Source: Bog-950 sp044225825 (lineage in GTDB: Bacteria > Bacteroidota > Bacteroidia > Chitinophagales > LD1). From it: 64,000 bases of DNA. Made by a program: the position numbers and the translations under genes. Shown piece by piece: positions 62,430 through 64,000 of the stretch. The stretch's first letter is position 1. The number at the start of each line of letters is the position of its first letter. The stretch lies in assembly GCA_044225825.1 (NCBI GenBank), contig JBGAIB010000008.1:62001-126000 (forward strand), written 5' to 3'. Below the pieces are notes generated by a model. It was not told the DNA's origin. It ran no database searches and saw nothing but the letters and a program-made list of their open reading frames with translations.

Positions 62430-62443
62430 CAGTTGTTTGAATT
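62422..62443. promoter_or_regulatory. Perfect 22-bp palindromic operator for the TetR protein
   Basis: Arms AATTCAAACA and TGTTTGAATT are exact inverted repeats around a central GT. One arm contains the -33 element of the tetR promoter, so a bound dimer would block RNA polymerase. Length and symmetry fit a TetR dimer site. It lies seven bases before the end of the upstream lipoprotein gene's stop side, in a 66-base gap. Confidence 0.75.
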
Positions 62444-62449
62444 ATCTCC

Positions 62450-63436
62450 TTACTCCATTTTGCGCCTGGCCATTTTAGGATCAAAAACCCCGGCGGTATA
62501 TAAATAGCCTTTGTAGATTATAGCGGTTGAACCGGCGCTCAATTGTGCCCCATTATCGTAGTACACCACTTCGGTTTTGTGCGTGGCTGGATCGATACGG
62601 TAAACCGTAGTAGGTGAATTTTTTTCAGGGTGCTTCATATGCTTTAGAAAGGCCCCAAAGCGCAGGTGGCAAACCGTAAGCAGGTTAGGGCCATCAAACC
62701 GGATATTATCAGGACCATGTACCGTAGCCAGTTCAATCTTATTGGTCATTTTACCGTTGGCAAAGTCGAACTGCCAGATTTTGTTTTGACGGGTACTGGC
62801 CAGATACACCTTGCCGTTACGATTGGTAATACCATTGGTGTAGCAAAACTTTTCGGCGGCTACCGAACAAGATTTGCCATCCCAGAATACGATCTGGGCC
62901 TTTTTCATCATAAAAAGTACTTCCCAAATGTTGCCTGCTTTTTTGGCATCGTTACTTACCAACAGCGTTCCATCGCTAAAACCTGTAACGGCATTGGGCG
63001 ATGAAATGAGCGGGTCGGTTATTTTTTGCAGAAAGTATAGCGTATCCTTTTTAACCAGGTAGCGCAGAATGGAGTTCTCTTTTGCTTCGTGGTAATGGTT
63101 CACCACCAATAAAATCAAAGAGTCTTTTACCTGTACCAGATCAATGCCATGCGGATTGAAATGCAGGTCAGCAGGCTCATAACGTTTGAGGGGTTTTACC
63201 TCGGCAGTCAGCAGGTTGTAGCTGTTAATCTCGGCGTAATCAGGTTCTCCTTTCCGGCGGCTGTTGCAACTAATAAGCAAGCGCGGTTCTTTCCAACTGA
63301 TCTCGTCCAGCACCATATCCTCGGGGCCGTAGCCTACTTTAATAATTTCATCCTTCGCCTGCTTTTCGATAGGCAGTTTAACGCAGGAAGTGAATAGTGC
63401 GGTACACGCAAGGGTTATAAACAGTTGAAATCTCAT
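62450..63436 (-). CDS. Paraoxonase/SMP-30-like beta-propeller lipoprotein
   Basis: A 328-residue protein. The N-terminus LFITLACTALFTSC has a plausible lipobox (cysteine near residue 18). The rest is a six-bladed propeller pattern: GYGPEDMVLD, FNPHGIDLV, LLVSNDAKK, CYTNGITNRNGKVYLAS, HGPDNIRFDG. These are the calcium-site segments of paraoxonase/arylesterase and SMP-30 proteins (PHG, ND, NGI, DNI). A lactonase or arylesterase role is possible but not proven. It lies upstream of the tetR promoter on the same strand and is divergent from the methyltransferase gene. Confidence 0.75.
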   Translation of the reverse strand: MRFQLFITLACTALFTSCVKLPIEKQAKDEIIKVGYGPEDMVLDEISWKEPRLLISCNSRRKGEPDYAEINSYNLLTAEVKPLKRYEPADLHFNPHGIDLVQVKDSLILLVVNHYHEAKENSILRYLVKKDTLYFLQKITDPLISSPNAVTGFSDGTLLVSNDAKKAGNIWEVLFMMKKAQIVFWDGKSCSVAAEKFCYTNGITNRNGKVYLASTRQNKIWQFDFANGKMTNKIELATVHGPDNIRFDGPNLLTVCHLRFGAFLKHMKHPEKNSPTTVYRIDPATHKTEVVYYDNGAQLSAGSTAIIYKGYLYTAGVFDPKMARRKME

Positions 63437-63459
63437 ACGCCGGCATAATTAAAACTTTC

Positions 63460-63473
63460 GGCACATTTGTGCC
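63460..63473. promoter_or_regulatory. 14-bp palindrome between divergent genes
   Basis: GGCACA-TT-TGTGCC, a perfect inverted repeat in the 70-base gap between the lipoprotein and methyltransferase starts. On the plus strand it includes CACATTTG, one base from the -7 consensus. A possible operator; weak on its own. Confidence 0.35.
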
Positions 63474-63506
63474 AATAGCATTTAAAGCTACCACCAATTG
63501 GGTGTA

Positions 63507-64000
63507 ATGACCGCTAAAAAGAAAAAAACCTTTTCGCTTCCCGCCTACCTGCGCAGTTTTGTGTATCCGTTAAGCGGGGAACAAACGCAATTGGACTATC
63601 TGGTAATTAATGGCAAAAAAATCAGCCGGTTTACCAACGAGTACTGGACCAGCCGCCAAAGGCAGGCCAACCCCATTCACGAAATCTCGTATCGCGCCTG
63701 CTTTAAACCTCAGTTGCCGGCCTTCTTTATCGAGTTGCTTACCGAACCCGGTGATGTAGTTTATGACCCTTTTAACGGCAGAGGCACCACCATTATAGAA
63801 GCGGCCCTGCGTGGCCGTAAGGTAGTGGCCAACGATGTAAACCCTTTGAGCATCCTGATTTCCAGGCCGCGTTTGCAGGTACCTGATTTAACGGCTGTAG
63901 AACAACGGCTTTACCAGATAAAGATAAACCACAAGGCAAAGGCAGATATTGATTTAAGCATGTTTTACCATCCCGAAACCGAAGCGGAACTGGTTTCGAT
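63507..64000 (+). CDS. DNA methyltransferase, 3' end cut by the window
   Basis: ATG at 63507 opens a frame that runs to the window edge without a stop (164 complete codons). It reads MTAKKKKTFSLPAYLRSF, then HEISYRACFKPQLPAFFIELL, then GDVVYDPFNGRGTTIIEAAL, the AdoMet-binding motif I (D-P-F-x-G-x-G-T-T) of amino DNA methyltransferases, followed by VVANDVNPLS. The catalytic DPPY/SPPY motif would lie beyond the edge. Motif I precedes the missing motif IV, as in N4-cytosine/N6-adenine enzymes of this layout. Whether it is an orphan or part of a restriction system cannot be seen here. Confidence 0.85.
   Translation, partial: MTAKKKKTFSLPAYLRSFVYPLSGEQTQLDYLVINGKKISRFTNEYWTSRQRQANPIHEISYRACFKPQLPAFFIELLTEPGDVVYDPFNGRGTTIIEAALRGRKVVANDVNPLSILISRPRLQVPDLTAVEQRLYQIKINHKAKADIDLSMFYHPETEAELVS

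Overview
The window is a chromosomal segment of a Bacteroidota bacterium, most likely from the Chitinophagales/Sphingobacteriales side of the phylum. The evidence is: seven type A-like and two type B (CHU_C, gliding-motility-type) C-terminal sorting domains of the type IX secretion system (T9SS); a PorP/SprF-like protein beside a TPR/PD40/OmpA lipid-envelope protein; families typical of the phylum (DUF5683 after parAB, DUF3822 before rsmD, LytS/LytTR pairs); a probable futalosine hydrolase of the alternative menaquinone route; and several promoters with the Bacteroidota -7 element TAnnTTTG. No rRNA, tRNA, CRISPR array, complete insertion sequence or prophage was recognised.

Layout. 0-6 kb: end of a ceramidase-family enzyme, coaD, a small exported protein, lipB and a type B surface protein built of 51-residue two-cysteine repeats. 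6-9.8 kb: a metallophosphoesterase, an M19 dipeptidase and a TerC-family membrane protein, with a candidate 34-residue membrane peptide between them. 9.9-16.4 kb: a compact DNA-repair operon (MBL exonuclease, ATP-dependent ligase, Lhr-core helicase, PdeM phosphoesterase), followed by a MiaE-like tRNA hydroxylase. 16.7-20.5 kb: a 1245-residue type B adhesin. 20.6-28 kb: a UPF0173 hydrolase, parA-parB-DUF5683, a lipase-like hydrolase, ftsE, a MATE transporter and a hotdog thioesterase. 28.1-31.3 kb: DUF3822-rsmD, then a LytS/LytTR two-component pair. 31.8-37.9 kb: three tightly spaced secreted genes (arylsulfotransferase-like, E-set carbohydrate-binding-like, CotH kinase-like), all with type A sorting domains.

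37.9-47.2 kb holds separate housekeeping genes: TolC-like channel, YitT, L-serine dehydratase, a lipoprotein, prfC, a T9SS protein, mqnB and a DUF4442 protein. 47.2-51.1 kb is the accessory part of the window. It has an NTF2-like gene, a tandem pair of near-duplicate T9SS proteins, and about 2 kb of non-coding DNA packed with small palindromic and direct repeats. These include a four-copy 25-bp array whose GTGTAAA cores fall on multiples of about 10.5 bp, and a cluster of TGCACAA motifs beside a perfect DnaA-box sequence. 51.1-64 kb: a T9SS protein, hldD, amtB, the OmpA/PorP pair, panB, a fatty-acid beta-oxidation operon (tetR-fadA-fadB), a paraoxonase-like lipoprotein and the start of a DNA methyltransferase cut by the window edge.

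How it works together. The T9SS cargo genes and the PorP/OmpA pair suggest a heavily decorated surface. The repair operon is a known four-component set. The fatty-acid operon has a readable control region: a perfect 22-bp palindrome overlaps the -33 element of the tetR promoter, which predicts autorepression. The clearest candidates for something not yet described are the helically phased GTGTAAA array and the sulfotransferase/E-set/CotH secreted trio lying downstream of a LytS/LytTR pair.
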